From Anaeramoeba flamelloides (taxonomy: Eukaryota > Metamonada > Anaeramoebidae), in assembly GCA_027625915.1 (NCBI GenBank), contig JANTQA010000074.1, positions 30,646 to 94,645 on the forward strand: a stretch of 64,000 nt of DNA, in the 5' to 3' direction. Both the position numbers and the translations under genes were made by a program. Shown in pieces: positions 1 to 11,030 of this stretch (position 1 is its first letter; each line of letters begins with the position of its first letter). Below the pieces are notes generated by a model. That model saw nothing but the letters and a program-made list of their open reading frames with translations, had not been told where the DNA came from and made no database searches.

Positions 1-239
1 TTTGGTAAAAATCTATTATTCTTTCCCATTTAGAAATAAAATATTTTATTTTTGTTTTTGCTAATCTTTTCAGATCCTTTTTAAATTGAGTACATTTTTC
101 ACTTTTCTCTATTTTTAGACTATCAATTTTCCTCACTAAACATTGAACAAAATGAAATTTGCAATGGAGTATTTTAGTTTTTTTGAAATATTAATTTATA
201 GCTAAAGTTATCCCTATTTTAAAATAAATAGTTAATAGT

Positions 240-282
<43 letters not shown>

Positions 283-1043
283 CAATACTAAAATTAAAGT
301 TTTTATATTATTAATAATATTTAGTTTTATAATATACTTGTAGATTATTTTTTTTTTTAATACTATTATTTAGATTTGATTTTTAAAACATTGAAATAAT
401 TGAAAAAAATATCGAAATTGAATATTCAACAGTTTTTTATATTTGTTCTATATCAAATAAATTGATTATTGATTCACAAGTGTAAATTGAAAATTGAAAT
501 TTTGAAAATTTTTTTTCAATTTTATAATTCAAATTTAACTGAAAAATTCTCTAGTCAAACTTAGAAACATGCCAGATTTCGACTCATTGAGTTATAGCCC
601 AAAAATGATTTTTATATATAAAAATTTTAATTGTAATTTTTTTCAGAAAAAAAAATTTTTTTTTATCATTTTTTTTTTACATTTTTTTGTGTAGAAAAAA
701 ATGAAAAATAGAAAAAAAGTTTATTAAATCAGAGGAACTTGACCTCTATCTTAAAAGATAATTTCGAGTAAAAAAAAATTTTTTTTTTTCAAAAATTAAT
801 TTTTTTTAATTGTAACTATTAGGAGTAGAAAATTTTTTAAAATTTTCTACTCCTTTCAGAAAAAAAAAATATTTGATCAATAGCTTTGATCCGGAATTTG
901 GTAATTGAGGAACACTTGTTCTTTCAGAAAAATAAAATTCAAAAAAAAAATACTGTAAATTGAGATAATAATTCCAGTTACTTTAATTTAAATAAAAAAA
1001 TGAAAAATTGTAATAATAATAAAAAAAATTATATAATTTTTTT
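1..1043. other. AT-rich non-coding sequence
   Basis: No reading frame with coding character and no recognisable repeat other than homopolymer A/T runs and one (AT)n tract. I see nothing else in it. Confidence 0.6.
243..279. repeat. (AT)n microsatellite
   Basis: An uninterrupted run of about 18 AT dinucleotides, directly visible. Confidence 0.9.
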
Positions 1044-1120
1044 TCGACTTTCCAGGACTCGAACTCATAACCTTTGATTTTTTTTCACAGATCTGGTGCT
1101 CTACCGTTGAGACATTAGAC
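1044..1120 (-). pseudogene. tRNA-like relic with A-box and B-box
   Basis: Read on the minus strand, a D-arm-like segment (TCTCAACGGTAGAGCA) is followed about 40 nt later by a T-loop/B-box-like segment (GAGTTCGAGTCC). This spacing is typical of a tRNA gene. The acceptor, anticodon and T stems do not pair well, and the anticodon region is replaced by an A run, so a working tRNA is unlikely. It is either a decayed tRNA gene or the head of a tRNA-derived SINE. Both boxes are seen directly; the interpretation is inferred. Confidence 0.45.
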
Positions 1121-2211
1121 TAATTGTTGTAAATTGAAAATATTTTTTTCTTGAAATTTTATTTTTTTATTTTTTTTTAATTGAAGTTTTCTAGTAAAAA
1201 TTTTTTAAAAATTATATAAGTTTTTTTTATATATAAAAATTTTTTTATTTTCAAATTACTTTTTTTTATTTAAGCTAAAGATTTTAAATAAATTTATGAT
1301 AGAAAAAAAAATTTTTTTTTTTCATATATAAAAATTTTTTAATAAATTTTTTAATTTTTGAAATTTTATATTTTTTTTTAAATATTACAAAAAAAATTTT
1401 TTTTATCAATAAATTATATTTAAATTTTTTATATTGATAAAAAATATTTTTTGAGTTTAATACTCAACATTTTTTAATAAAAAAATTTTTTTTGTCTAGT
1501 ATTTTTTCAAAATTACTATTAAATTTTTTAAAAAAAAAATTTTTTTTTTCATTTTTTCATAAAAAAATGATAACTCAAATAATCATTAAAATAATATTTA
1601 AAAAACTTGTATTGAAATTAAAAAAATATTTTATAATATTGTTTATTAATACCAAGTTTTGATTTTTTTATAATAAAATTTTGGATAATATTTCTTATTT
1701 TTGTCTATTTTTATTATCATTTTATTTAATTGAACCTTAAACTAATAAGACTGATTAAGACAATTAAAATAAAATCAAAATTTAAAAAAAAATTTTTTTA
1801 AACAAATAAAAATTATTTTAAAAATTTAGACTAGTGAAAAATTATTATTTTTTAATATATTATTTATAATATATATGACCAAAAAAAAATTTTTTTTACT
1901 AATATTAACACTAAAAAAAAAATTAAAAAAATTTTTTTTTTATTTTTTGACTTGGGCCTAAAATTTTACAAAAAAAATATTTTTTATCTAATTTTACTCG
2001 AGTGGTATCAATTTAAAATTGTCAAAAAAATGATATTTTTTGTAAAATTAGCCTAAATAAAAAAAATAAAAATTTCAAAAAAAAATATATATATATATTT
2101 TTTTTTGAAAAAATGAAAATAGGAAATATATTCTTAAATATAGAAGATAGAGTACTATAAATTTGAAAAATCGATTTTTTAGAGTATTTATTAGGGGTTT
2201 GGCAAAATAAT
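1121..2211. other. AT-rich non-coding sequence
   Basis: Made of alternating A and T runs with no coding frame. Nothing further is visible before the LINE fragment begins. Confidence 0.55.
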
Positions 2212-3276
2212 TTGCCCAAATTCTCAATATTTAAAAAAAATAAAATTTTCAATTTACACTTGTGCATCACAAAATATGGATTGACGGTAAATGACGATAA
2301 AACAGAAAAGGAGACTGAAAAAAACCTTAAAAAGATCAAATACCTAGGAATATGGCTAGACAAAAAAGAACACATTCAAAAAAACCTAGATAAAGCCAAA
2401 GACCACTTTTCTAGATACATCTACATTTACGCAAATGATAGACTCTCAAATGCGCTAAAGATCCAACTTTTTAAGGCAGTTATCCTACCCCAAGTTCTCT
2501 ATGGCCTAGATGTTTTCAACCTGACGAAAACAGACTATGAGAAAATAGAAACTTGGATTAATGTAAAGATAAAAAACATAATCAAAGTCAACATAGGCAC
2601 ACCAACCGATATCATAAGATGGGAGACTAGAACCGAGCCCACAAAACATATGATACTAAAAAGAAAAGCTAAATTCCTCAAGAAACTGAAAAAATTGGAA
2701 CTTGAGTACTTAACTAAAGACCTCAAATTAGATGAAATCGAAGGTATAGACTGGGAAAACATGGAGGAAAAAGAAATCAAAGAAAGACTCCATGAAACCC
2801 ACATTAAAACCATACCAAATAAAGTCGATTCATCTATAGGCGAAAAGAATTGGAAACTGAAGAAATATCTCAAGATTGCTCAATTTCCAAATAACTTTGC
2901 GCAAAAACAACCATATCTAAGCTGGAAATCCTCAACAACCCTATTTAAACTTAAATCCTTCTCAAATGGCTTATGTAGGTACATATACAAATGGGAACCA
3001 GGTATAGACTCCAAAATATGCCCTTGTTGTAATAAAAAAGTTGATGATGTTGACCATTTCATATGGAAATGTGAAAAATATGAAAAAACTAGGAAATTCT
3101 GGAAAAATGATCTTAAAAACATCGAGGGGTTCGATTTTAATATCATTACCAGAGAAGATACAGATGAACTCTTCAGAAAAATGAACGTAAAAGTGATATA
3201 TGACATCACGATTGAGTACCTTATAACCAACATGACTCAACATGCTATAAGGAAAAATGCACTCAAATCCAAATAA
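2212..3276 (+). CDS. LINE (non-LTR) reverse transcriptase, C-terminal fragment
   Basis: This is the 3' part of a non-LTR retrotransposon ORF. Recognisable LINE sequence starts near residue 22 (YGLTVNDDKTE), which corresponds to the palm/motif D region after the catalytic aspartates. It continues through the thumb-like segment (KYLGIWLDKK, then SNALKIQLFKAVILPQVLYG) to a C-terminal zinc knuckle, Cys270-x2-Cys273-x8-His282-x4-Cys287, as is usual in LINE ORF2 tails. Residues 1-20 are probably not native, since the flanking DNA is plain AT-rich sequence. The endonuclease and the catalytic fingers/palm are missing, so this is a 5'-truncated copy, the normal product of target-primed reverse transcription. 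The surviving frame of about 340 codons has no interruption and its base composition is richer than the flanks, suggesting a fairly recent insertion. It cannot move on its own. Confidence 0.85.
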   Translation: MPKFSIFKKNKIFNLHLCITKYGLTVNDDKTEKETEKNLKKIKYLGIWLDKKEHIQKNLDKAKDHFSRYIYIYANDRLSNALKIQLFKAVILPQVLYGLDVFNLTKTDYEKIETWINVKIKNIIKVNIGTPTDIIRWETRTEPTKHMILKRKAKFLKKLKKLELEYLTKDLKLDEIEGIDWENMEEKEIKERLHETHIKTIPNKVDSSIGEKNWKLKKYLKIAQFPNNFAQKQPYLSWKSSTTLFKLKSFSNGLCRYIYKWEPGIDSKICPCCNKKVDDVDHFIWKCEKYEKTRKFWKNDLKNIEGFDFNIITREDTDELFRKMNVKVIYDITIEYLITNMTQHAIRKNALKSK

Positions 3277-3510
3277 CCTTGTCAAACCCATCTGAAAAAT
3301 AGTTTACACTTATAACACCCCTCAGATTTCTTTAACTCTCTTTTTTTATTTTTTTTTCTTCCTCCATAGGTCTAACCTATGGAACACTCTTCACTTTTTT
3401 TTTCCACCCTTCTAATATTTTAGAAAACTAAATTAAGTTTAAAATTCCCCTAATGACTATATTATAGACCTAGGTCTTAAATATTCTTTGAATTAGGAGA
3501 CACAAATTTA
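3277..3510 (+). other. LINE 3' tail with a stem-loop and a palindrome
   Basis: After the LINE stop codon come about 230 bp of pyrimidine-rich sequence. It holds a perfect 9-bp stem with a CTA loop at 3363-3383 (arm TCCATAGGT) and a perfect 12-bp palindrome at 3466-3477 (AGACCTAGGTCT). Some LINEs use 3' RNA hairpins for recognition by their own reverse transcriptase, and that role is inferred here. The tail meets the end of the minus-strand ATPase gene at about 3510-3539. Confidence 0.55.
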
Positions 3511-3538
3511 GTCACTTCAAAATTCTCTCTTTAACAGT

Positions 3539-5643
3539 TTAAGTATTACACTTAACCCATATCAATAAACCAACCAATTCACTAATTTTTAATCCATTAA
3601 ATTTTAATAATTGGAGTGCAATTAAATATTCAAAGGCTTTACCATTTGAAAGTTTATGAATGTTATTTGATTTCCATAACTCGAAAATATAATCTTGACA
3701 TAATTCTGGTATTGAATAATGATTTGATAAAAATTTTAATTGATAATAATCATAAGCTTTATAGAAATATTTTGAATTAGGTTGTAATTTAAGATAAAAA
3801 AATCCTTGATCCAAAATTTTTACTACATTTATATTTTCAATATTAATTTGAATTTCTGAATTTCTTTGAATTAAAAATTGATAAACAATTTCTTTTAATA
3901 TATCTTCAACTGATTCTGATTTTGATTCTGGATCATTTTTTATTTTTTTTATTTTTTTTATTTTATCATTAAAATCTTTTTTTGCAAATTCATCAGTTTC
4001 TTTTAATGCTTTAATTAAAATTTGATTTTTATTAAAATCAGATTCTTCTTCTTCTTCTTCTTCTTTTTCTTCTTTTTCTTCTTTTTCTTTTCTTTTTCTA
4101 TTTCTTTTTTTTGTTTTTTTCTTTTCAATTTGATTTAGTACGATCATTTGCTTTAATAAAAATTCTAAAAATCTACAAGAAATTCTTGGTCTACCAGAGA
4201 ATTTATTACATATTTGTTCAATTAATTTCTGATCAGAATTTTCTAAATTAAGATATTGTTTCAGAAAATTTCCAACATCTTTTGGAAAAAATGGATTAAA
4301 ATTACAACATATTTTATATTTTTCATTTTGAGATAATTCTTTTTCTATTTTATAACTTGCTGATTCCAGAATTTCCCGATCATTTAATGATAACGCAGTC
4401 CCAGAAATAATTAATTTTATTTTATTTTTATATTTTTCACAAAGATCAAAAAGAATATAAACTATTGGTTTAATAATTCCTCTTTTTGGATTTTCATTTT
4501 TTGTTTTCTTTTTATCATTTTCATTTTGAATCTCGTTAGAATTATTAATAATATTGCATGTTGATAATTTTGAAAGGATAGGTGAATGTTTATTTGTTTT
4601 TACTAATGTATTTGCTTCGTCTAATGCAATTATAATTGGAATTTCTTTATTAATTGTTTGGTTAAGTTGATTCTCCATTATATATCTAATAAATGACTCA
4701 GAATCAAAATCATATTGGCAAAGTTCCTCAAATAAATCTTCACATTTTTGATTTCCTGAATTTAATTGCCATTGAAAAAATTTATTTGGTTTCAGTTTTC
4801 CATTTGTTAGTTCTAAAAAATGATATAAAAAGCATAATTTGACTGAAATTAAAGTTAAAATCATTTTTTTTGTATATTTTCTAACAAGGTAATCCATACA
4901 AATTTGTTTAATTGTAAAGGTTTTCTTATTAATTTTCTCTTGCCATTTTTCTAAATGTTCTTTTAATCCCTCCCAAACTTGGGGATCTTTCAATTGACTT
5001 TTGTATCCTTGATTTATAAATTCTTTTATATAAAACATACATCTAGTAAATGATTTATCAAGAGCTTTATCACCTATATCACACCCAATTAAATAAAGAA
5101 CAAATTGATCATGACTAAGTTCATAAATACTTCTAGTTTTCCCACATCCTGAAACACCAATTAAGATTAATCGATTAAATTTTTTTAATTCTTCCTTTAG
5201 ATTTGGATTTTTATTTTGAATGATATATTCTCCCAAAGTAAAATCAATGAAATTATCTGAATCTTGAGAATTATTTAATTGAAAATTTTCTTTATATTTA
5301 TTGATTGGATAAGAATTTTTATAAAATTGATTGAAGACATTTTTTTGAGTATTTGATATTTTGTTTGGATCTGTTTCATCTGGAAACTTCGTTTCTTTAA
5401 GAAATTCTTTTATGATTTTTTCAACTTTTGTTTTTTTTGTTTTTTTGAAACAAGAAGAAAGAAGAGGAAAAAAAAATGTTCAGAAAAAAAAAAAAGAAAA
5501 TTAGATCTAAAAACAATGAGATTCCAAAAAAAAAAAAGAATCTTTACCTTCTTGTATTTGTAATTTTTCCTTTTTAAAATTTGGATTATATGAAGATACT
5601 ATTCACAAATTTAATTTTTAAAATATTTAACGGTTAAATTTTC

Positions 5644-5683
<40 letters not shown>

Positions 5684-6371
5684 TATTATTACATTCTTTC
5701 TGTCTGAATTTCTCAAATTGATGCTCAAGAGAAGAAACATTGAGAATTTGAGCTTTGTTGTTTTTTATCGAGAGATCTTTTGTTTTTCTTGTAATCATAT
5801 TTATGCCGTAAATTGATTGTTGTTCATTGATTCGTTCATATTGTTCTTTTATTTGTTGGTTTTGCTTGTCTATTTGAAGATTTTGCTTGTCAATTTCTTG
5901 GTCTCGAGCTTTTTCCTGATTTTCTTTTCTCTTAATTTTTCTGTTCAATCTCTTTAAATTGTTTTTCTTTTTCTTTAATTCTCTTTTATCTTTTTCTGTT
6001 AACTGTGATTCTTTTTCTTCTTTTTCTTCTATTTCGATTTCTAAATTATCCAATTCCTCATAAAGCACATTAATTTCTTTTTTCGTTTCATCAAGATCAT
6101 TTTCAAGCTTGGATCTTCTTTGCTCCATTTGTTTACGTACCTCGATCATTTCGTCACGTTCCTTTTCAAGCTTGGTTCTTCTTTCTTCCATTTCATCAAG
6201 TTCATTTTCAAGCTTGGTTCTTCTTTCCTCCATTTGTTTGCGTACTTTGATCATTTCATCACGTTCCTTGATCATATCGTCACGTTCCTGATCAAGCTTT
6301 TTCATTCTTTCCTCATCTTGTTTCTCAGGTTCACTTTTTTTTTGTTTGGTTGCTTTGTTTCTTTGATCCAT
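3539..6371 (-). CDS. Coiled-coil / P-loop ATPase, three exons (gene 1)
   Basis: Proposed exons are 6371-5693, 5598-5548 and 5424-3539. The introns (94 and 123 bp) begin GTAATA and GTAAAG and end in TAG and AAG, both splices are phase 1, and the sum is 872 codons with no interruption. The last acceptor lacks a clear pyrimidine tract. Residues 1-225 are a charged coiled coil (repeats of KLENELDEMEERR and KQNQQIKEQ types). Residues about 245-840 form a P-loop NTPase: Walker A GVSGCGKT at about 333-340, Walker B IIIALDEAN at about 506-514, a sensor-like SGTALSL near 586 and a SGRPR segment near 655. The layout resembles STAND-like NTPases of Crinkler-type proteins, which usually end in a restriction-endonuclease-like domain. 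Here only the start of such a domain (GKAFEYLIALQLL) is present before the stop, next to the LINE tail. The substrate is unknown. A paralogue lies at 28016-31351. Confidence 0.75.
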
Positions 6372-6430
6372 GATTCAAAAAAAATTTGGAAAAGAAATTA
6401 AAAAAAAAAAAAATAAAAAAAATGATAATT

Positions 6431-6510
6431 TTATAACCAAAGGAACCACAGGAACCAAAGAAACCACAGAAACCAAAGGAACAACAAGAACCACAGAAAT
6501 CACAACCTTC
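6431..6510 (+). repeat. Imperfect 9-bp repeat array (GGAACCAAA-like)
   Basis: About eight units of a degenerate nonamer (GGAACCAAA / GAAACCACA) sit just upstream of the gene 1 start codon. A similar array precedes the paralogous gene at 31425-31470, and others are scattered to 60 kb on both strands. It may belong to the 5' flank copied with the gene family; no function is shown. Confidence 0.6.
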
Positions 6511-6600
6511 TGATTTTAGAGTTACTTGAAAATTTATAAGAATAAAAATAAATGAGATTTTTTCAGAGAAAGCCAATTGAGTCATTTTGTTTTATCAATT

Positions 6601-8030
6601 AGATTGTTTTTTTCAGAAAAAGGAATCTAATTCTTTTTATTTTGTTTTTTGTTTTTTTTAATTTAATCAAATTTACTGTTGAATTGGAAGGAAAAGTGTT
6701 TCTGATTTTACAAATAATCCAAAATTTCTCATAATTTTTTTTTTTTTTTTTTCTCTTCAAAAGAAGATCTGAATGAGCTGTGTTGGTAAGCATTTTGGTT
6801 TACTTTCAAGTTTTTAACTGTTTACTCTTCTTATTTTAATATAATATTGATTGGCTAAATGGGTTAACGACTACTTTTGCAATTGAACGAATTTCCTAAA
6901 AAGCTTTTGTTTCAATCTCATTTAAACTTTGAAGGGGATGTCTCATGGGAATATTCTCCAAATTTTGGATCCACAAAAAAATTCATTTTATATATTTTCG
7001 TATTAAAAATTAAAGAAGAATTTTTTGGAGAGATACCTAAATTCGAACACCCTTTTTAAGGATAGCAAAAAAATGAAAAAGAATATTCACTACAATTTTG
7101 TTACAGAAAAAATTGATCTTCATTTCAAAAACTCTCAATAAAGAACTCTGATCCTCAAAGATAACACCACCAATGAAATTTTAACATTGGGTTACTTGGA
7201 TTGTTCCATTGTCTCCAACAAAAAAGAACAATTCTTACAAAGCAATTGTGGTTTTTTTATTTTGTAGTTTTTTTTGGTTTTGTTTCTTTTGTTTTTTCCC
7301 TAGTATAAAAGTTCCCCAACACCATGATGAATCAAAGGATTGAATAAAAAAGAATTGAATTTTGAACCGAATTTCGAATTCCAAATCCATAAAAGATTTT
7401 AGATTGGTCTGATTTTTCTTCGACAATGTTTTTTTGTCTTGAATCCATTCTCTCTCAAAAACCAATTGTTAATATCAAGTAAAATTGTGTGGAAATTGTT
7501 TGGGAGGCGATCTTGACGATCTTGATTGATAAAATTTGCAAAACAAAGTCAAATATTTCTTTTTTTTTAATTTAAAAAATAAAATGTTTTCTTATTTCAG
7601 AAGAGGAAAAAATGATCTTTGTTTTGAAGAAATGAGTAATTTGGTGGATTTTATACAACACCAAACAATTGTAGTGTCTTTGTTAAGTTTACTTTAGTTT
7701 GTAAATAAAACATTTGTAAAATAGTTTTTCAATTTGCTACATTTTGACCTCTTACCGGATATACCAAGTCCCTTGTCTTGATAATATTATAAAAGAAATT
7801 TTTTGATAGTTTGGTTTAAAATGAATTTTTTTATTGTTTTTCTGATTATTTTAAAATAAATTGATTCATAAAACTTTGCAATATCTATCATGATAATATA
7901 TGTTATATCATTTTCATTCTTATTCTTATTTTTTATTGTATTATATGTTTATAAAAAAATCCAATAGTGCAAAACAAGTATCATATTTTTTTTTTTTTTT
8001 CGAAAATCAAATTGGAATTCAGGGATAAAA
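6601..8030. other. Non-coding sequence
   Basis: Short frames at 6877-7059 (+) and 7235-7465 (-) lack similarity to anything I recognise and have no supporting context. No repeat ends were found. I see no gene here. Confidence 0.5.
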
Positions 8031-8034
8031 TTAT

Positions 8035-8440
8035 CAGCATGGTTCATTGAATTGATAAACCATTATTATAAGAAATAATCTTGGTAGGCTTTGGTTGATT
8101 GAAATTGGACGGTAATTCAAATACTCCGCTTCATTACCTTTTTTATGAATAATTAGAATTGTTCTTTTTTTTAATATATTCAATCGTTTTTCCAGTCGGA
8201 TTTTTTAACCATTTATTAAATATTGTTTGAATCGTAATTAAAAAATTTTTATTGTCTTTATTTTCAATTGGGTCGACTTATAAATTATATTCATCAACTA
8301 TGAATTTGAAATTCTCATTTTTTTGAAATCCTTTTACATATTTATTTTTTAGATTTTCAATTGTGTCCAGATGTTTTCTATTGGAAAGGAAAACTCTTAT
8401 TATTAATAGAATATTAATTTTTTGCGATATTTTTTAGGAA
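8035..8440 (-). mobile_element. Relic of a LINE reverse-transcriptase domain
   Basis: On the minus strand the translation contains the N-terminal reverse-transcriptase block of non-LTR elements: a linker of the type FNKWLKNPTGKTIEYIKKK, then IIHKKGNEAEYLNYRPISI and NQSLPRLF. The 'KKGN...LNYRPIS' motif is diagnostic. The copy is decayed: several stops and frame changes interrupt it, and the palm with its catalytic residues is not visible downstream. Weaker coding-like pieces continue upstream to about 9300. The element is older than the LINE fragment at 2.2 kb and lies in the opposite orientation. Confidence 0.65.
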
Positions 8441-8473
8441 CAATGAAATTTATAAAGTTATTCAAAATAATAA

Positions 8474-8476
<3 letters not shown>

Positions 8477-8527
<51 letters not shown>
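8477..8527 (+). repeat. Poly(A) tract of about 51 nt
   Basis: An uninterrupted A run lying upstream of the LINE relic in its own orientation. Directly visible. Confidence 0.9.
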
Positions 8528-8531
<4 letters not shown>

Positions 8532-9643
8532 CAACCATAATATTTATGTCAATAAATACAATTGATAGTAAAACAGTGATCAAAATAGAAATAAAAAAAG
8601 TTTAAAACTTACATAATTGTAAGAAATAAAATCAAATTAACAATTTACTTTTTTTAAAAAAATGGAAAAAAAAAATTTGATCACCTTGAAAAAAATTTTT
8701 CTTTTCTGGGTTTCTGACGAGATCAGTAATTTTTTGGGCACTTCCCATATTAAAATTAAGAAAGCTAATAATATCATTAATCACATTTTATAAAAATTTT
8801 GCACTGTTTTAGTGTGAGACCGATACCTTAAATCATTTTCTGAATTGGTTTGTTGGTTTTTCTGGACATTTTTCCATTTATGTCAGTCTCTAAATATGGA
8901 CAATTTATTTAATTTTCAAAAAATGGACTAAAAAAATTGTAATGATTATTAAAATTTTTGTTATTTTTGTTCTTTTTTCTTCATTTTTACAAATTACCTT
9001 ATATATTTCATTGGATTGGGAAAGTTGTTTTTTTTTTTCAATTAGTGATATTGAGTTTAAAGATTGTTTTTCCTTCAATCTAAAACCCAAATAAAATCAG
9101 TTGATCATAACCAAAACATTTGAAAGATCAAGTTGTGGTATTGATTAAAATTTTTAGAAAATAAAATCAATACCAATTTTTGTTTTCCACTCTTTAGAAT
9201 TAGGACTAATATAACCAACCATTTGATCGATCTTATTATATTATTTAAAATTTTAACCTTCATATTTTTTTTTAGGTGTTCTCTCTTCAGGTAGATCATT
9301 TTTTTTTTTTTTTTTTTTTTTTATTATTAATCGGATTGATTATTATTGGTAGTTTTTTTTTTTTTTATTAGTAATTCTCAAAAGATTAAAGAATTGTTTT
9401 TATTTCATTAAATAAGTGGTTGAGATTTAAGATATTACCAAATAAGAAAATAATGAGATTTTATTTTTTCAAAAATTAAATTGTAGTGTGTCTAGATTTT
9501 AAGAATTCTAGTTTCATTGTTATTTTGTTGTTGTTGTTGTTTTTATTTCTGTTTTTGTATTTCAGATAATAATAATCTCAAGAATTATTCTGAATATTAG
9601 AAATGGATTTAAAATTCATGTTGGATCAAAAGCCATAATTACT
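8528..9643. other. Mostly non-coding, possible upstream LINE remnants
   Basis: Minus-strand pieces between about 8905 and 9300 (for example NDLPEERTPKKKYE and VGYISPNSKEWKTKIG in changing frames) look like decayed coding sequence and could be the N-terminal part of the LINE relic at 8035-8440. The evidence is weak. Confidence 0.3.
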
Positions 9644-11030
9644 TTAATCATTGATGATTTCAATAATACTAGAATCATGATTATCACTACTGCTATCATT
9701 ATAATAACCATTCTCATTCGGAGAGTTGTTTTTTGAAGATAAGATAAAAATGTCCCGGTTTTCAGTGTAAGTTTCCGGATCATTCAGTTTAGAAGAATGA
9801 TTCTGATTATTTTCAATCAATATAAATCTATCATTCTCCACATCACCAGAACTTCTTGAATCATTTAGATTTTCAATAAAAGTTTCAGTGACATTCTGTC
9901 TATATACAAGATTCTCGTTCACATTTTCATTTTCATTTTCATTTTCATTTTCATTTCCATTTTCTTCTTCATTTTAATTTTCATTTTCAAGAATTAGTAA
10001 ATTCTGATTCTCATTTTTATTTGGGGAGAAATTTTTATTCAAATTTCCAGTTAAAAAATCCATTTTGTACTCATATGATGAAGAGTCTAAAATGATAGAA
10101 TTTTTAAATTTTGTGTCTTTCTTATTATTATGAATTCCTGAAATATTCGTTATTGTTCGAATTATGTTTGTGCACTACAAAATATCGCATGACTTTTACA
10201 AAGCTTTCACAATTTTCAACACTTTCAACCCATTTAAAGTGTTGGAAATTGTCTGAAAGTGTTGGAAAGTCTGAAAGCTTTGTAAAAGTCATGCGATATT
10301 TTGTAGTGTGTTTTTGATTTTCTTTATCATTTTTTGAGATCTTTGTTTTTGTTTCTTTTTCTTATTCTTTTTCTTCTTCTTCTTGTATTTGGTCTTGTTC
10401 TTGTTCTTGCTCTTGCTCTTGCTCTTTCGATCTTTTTTTTTTGTTCTTGTGACTTTTTTTCCGTTTGAAGAACTAATTGGGTTTAAGGGTTTTTCTTTTC
10501 ACAAAAAGCTAGAACAAAGGATGAAGATCTCAGTTCCGATTCGAATTTTTCGAAAATAACTTATTTGAAAAAATTATCTTTATTTTTATTATGCCGAATT
10601 GTAACTATTGCTTGTGCAGAATTCGATTTGCTTACTTCTTGAGTTAGCCTTGAAATACAAGCAGTGTGTTTTGTTGGTAATAAGGTTGAAATGGAGTCAA
10701 AACTCCAGTTCCTCCTTTTTTATTATTTTGGAAAGGTGTTTTCCCAGTATTTGGTTTGATTTGTTTTTTTGACATACCCATGAATTTTTGAACAACAGGG
10801 TTTTACAAAAGAATTTTAAAATTATGATCAGACAACATATTGAAAACATTTGTGTTATCGAGCAGATGAAAAAACTTCTTTTTATTTCTTGTTGGAATTC
10901 GATAGATTGTTTTATATGAAGAATATTTAATCCACATTGAGTTGTTGTTGTTGTTGTTGTTTTGAGTTGCTTGTTTTTTTTTTTTTTTGTTTGTTTTTTT
11001 TCTTGATCTTTTTTTAGGTAGGGTTGTTTT
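9644..11030 (-). pseudogene. Decayed Asn/Glu-rich protein gene
   Basis: Reading the minus strand from about 11030 down, coding-like sequence runs through a poly-Lys/Asn stretch (QATQNNNNNNN), SMWIKYSSYKTIYRIP, KKKFFHLLDNTNVFNML, NPVVQKFMGMSKK, GGTGVLTPFQPYY, and TACISRLTQEVSKS in a shifted frame. It continues through an E/Q repeat (KEQEQEQEQE), then MDFLTGNLNKNFSPNK and an E/N repeat, to IIEIIND and the stop at 9644. At least four in-frame TAA codons and one frame change break it, and a CACTA-like MITE sits inside at 10173-10308. A possible splice acceptor (TTTCAG) lies just below the MITE at about 10139. I do not recognise the protein family. Codon-like periodicity and amino-acid composition match the neighbouring host genes, so this is most likely a dead host gene. 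Confidence 0.5.
10173..10308. mobile_element. CACTA-like MITE, 136 bp (MITE2)
   Basis: A near-perfect hairpin element: CACTACAAAATATCGCATG at the left is matched by its complement ending GTAGTG at the right, with arms of about 36 bp or more. The CACTACAAAA terminus is the hallmark of the CACTA/EnSpm superfamily. The flanks suggest a 2-bp target duplication (TG). It interrupts the decayed gene at 9644-11030. Confidence 0.8.

Noticed and set aside
6109-6401. Plus frames over the gene 1 coiled coil
   Set aside because: Antisense shadows of a low-complexity heptad region with conserved splice phases on the minus strand.
9644-11030. In-frame TAA codons in three coding-like regions (9.6-11 kb, 28-31 kb, 47-48 kb) as evidence that TAA is a sense codon
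   Set aside because: The bromodomain gene (over 1000 codons), the ankyrin array and gene 1 (872 codons) are rich in Gln, Glu and Lys yet contain no in-frame TAA or TAG, which would be common if reassigned. Pseudogene decay is simpler.
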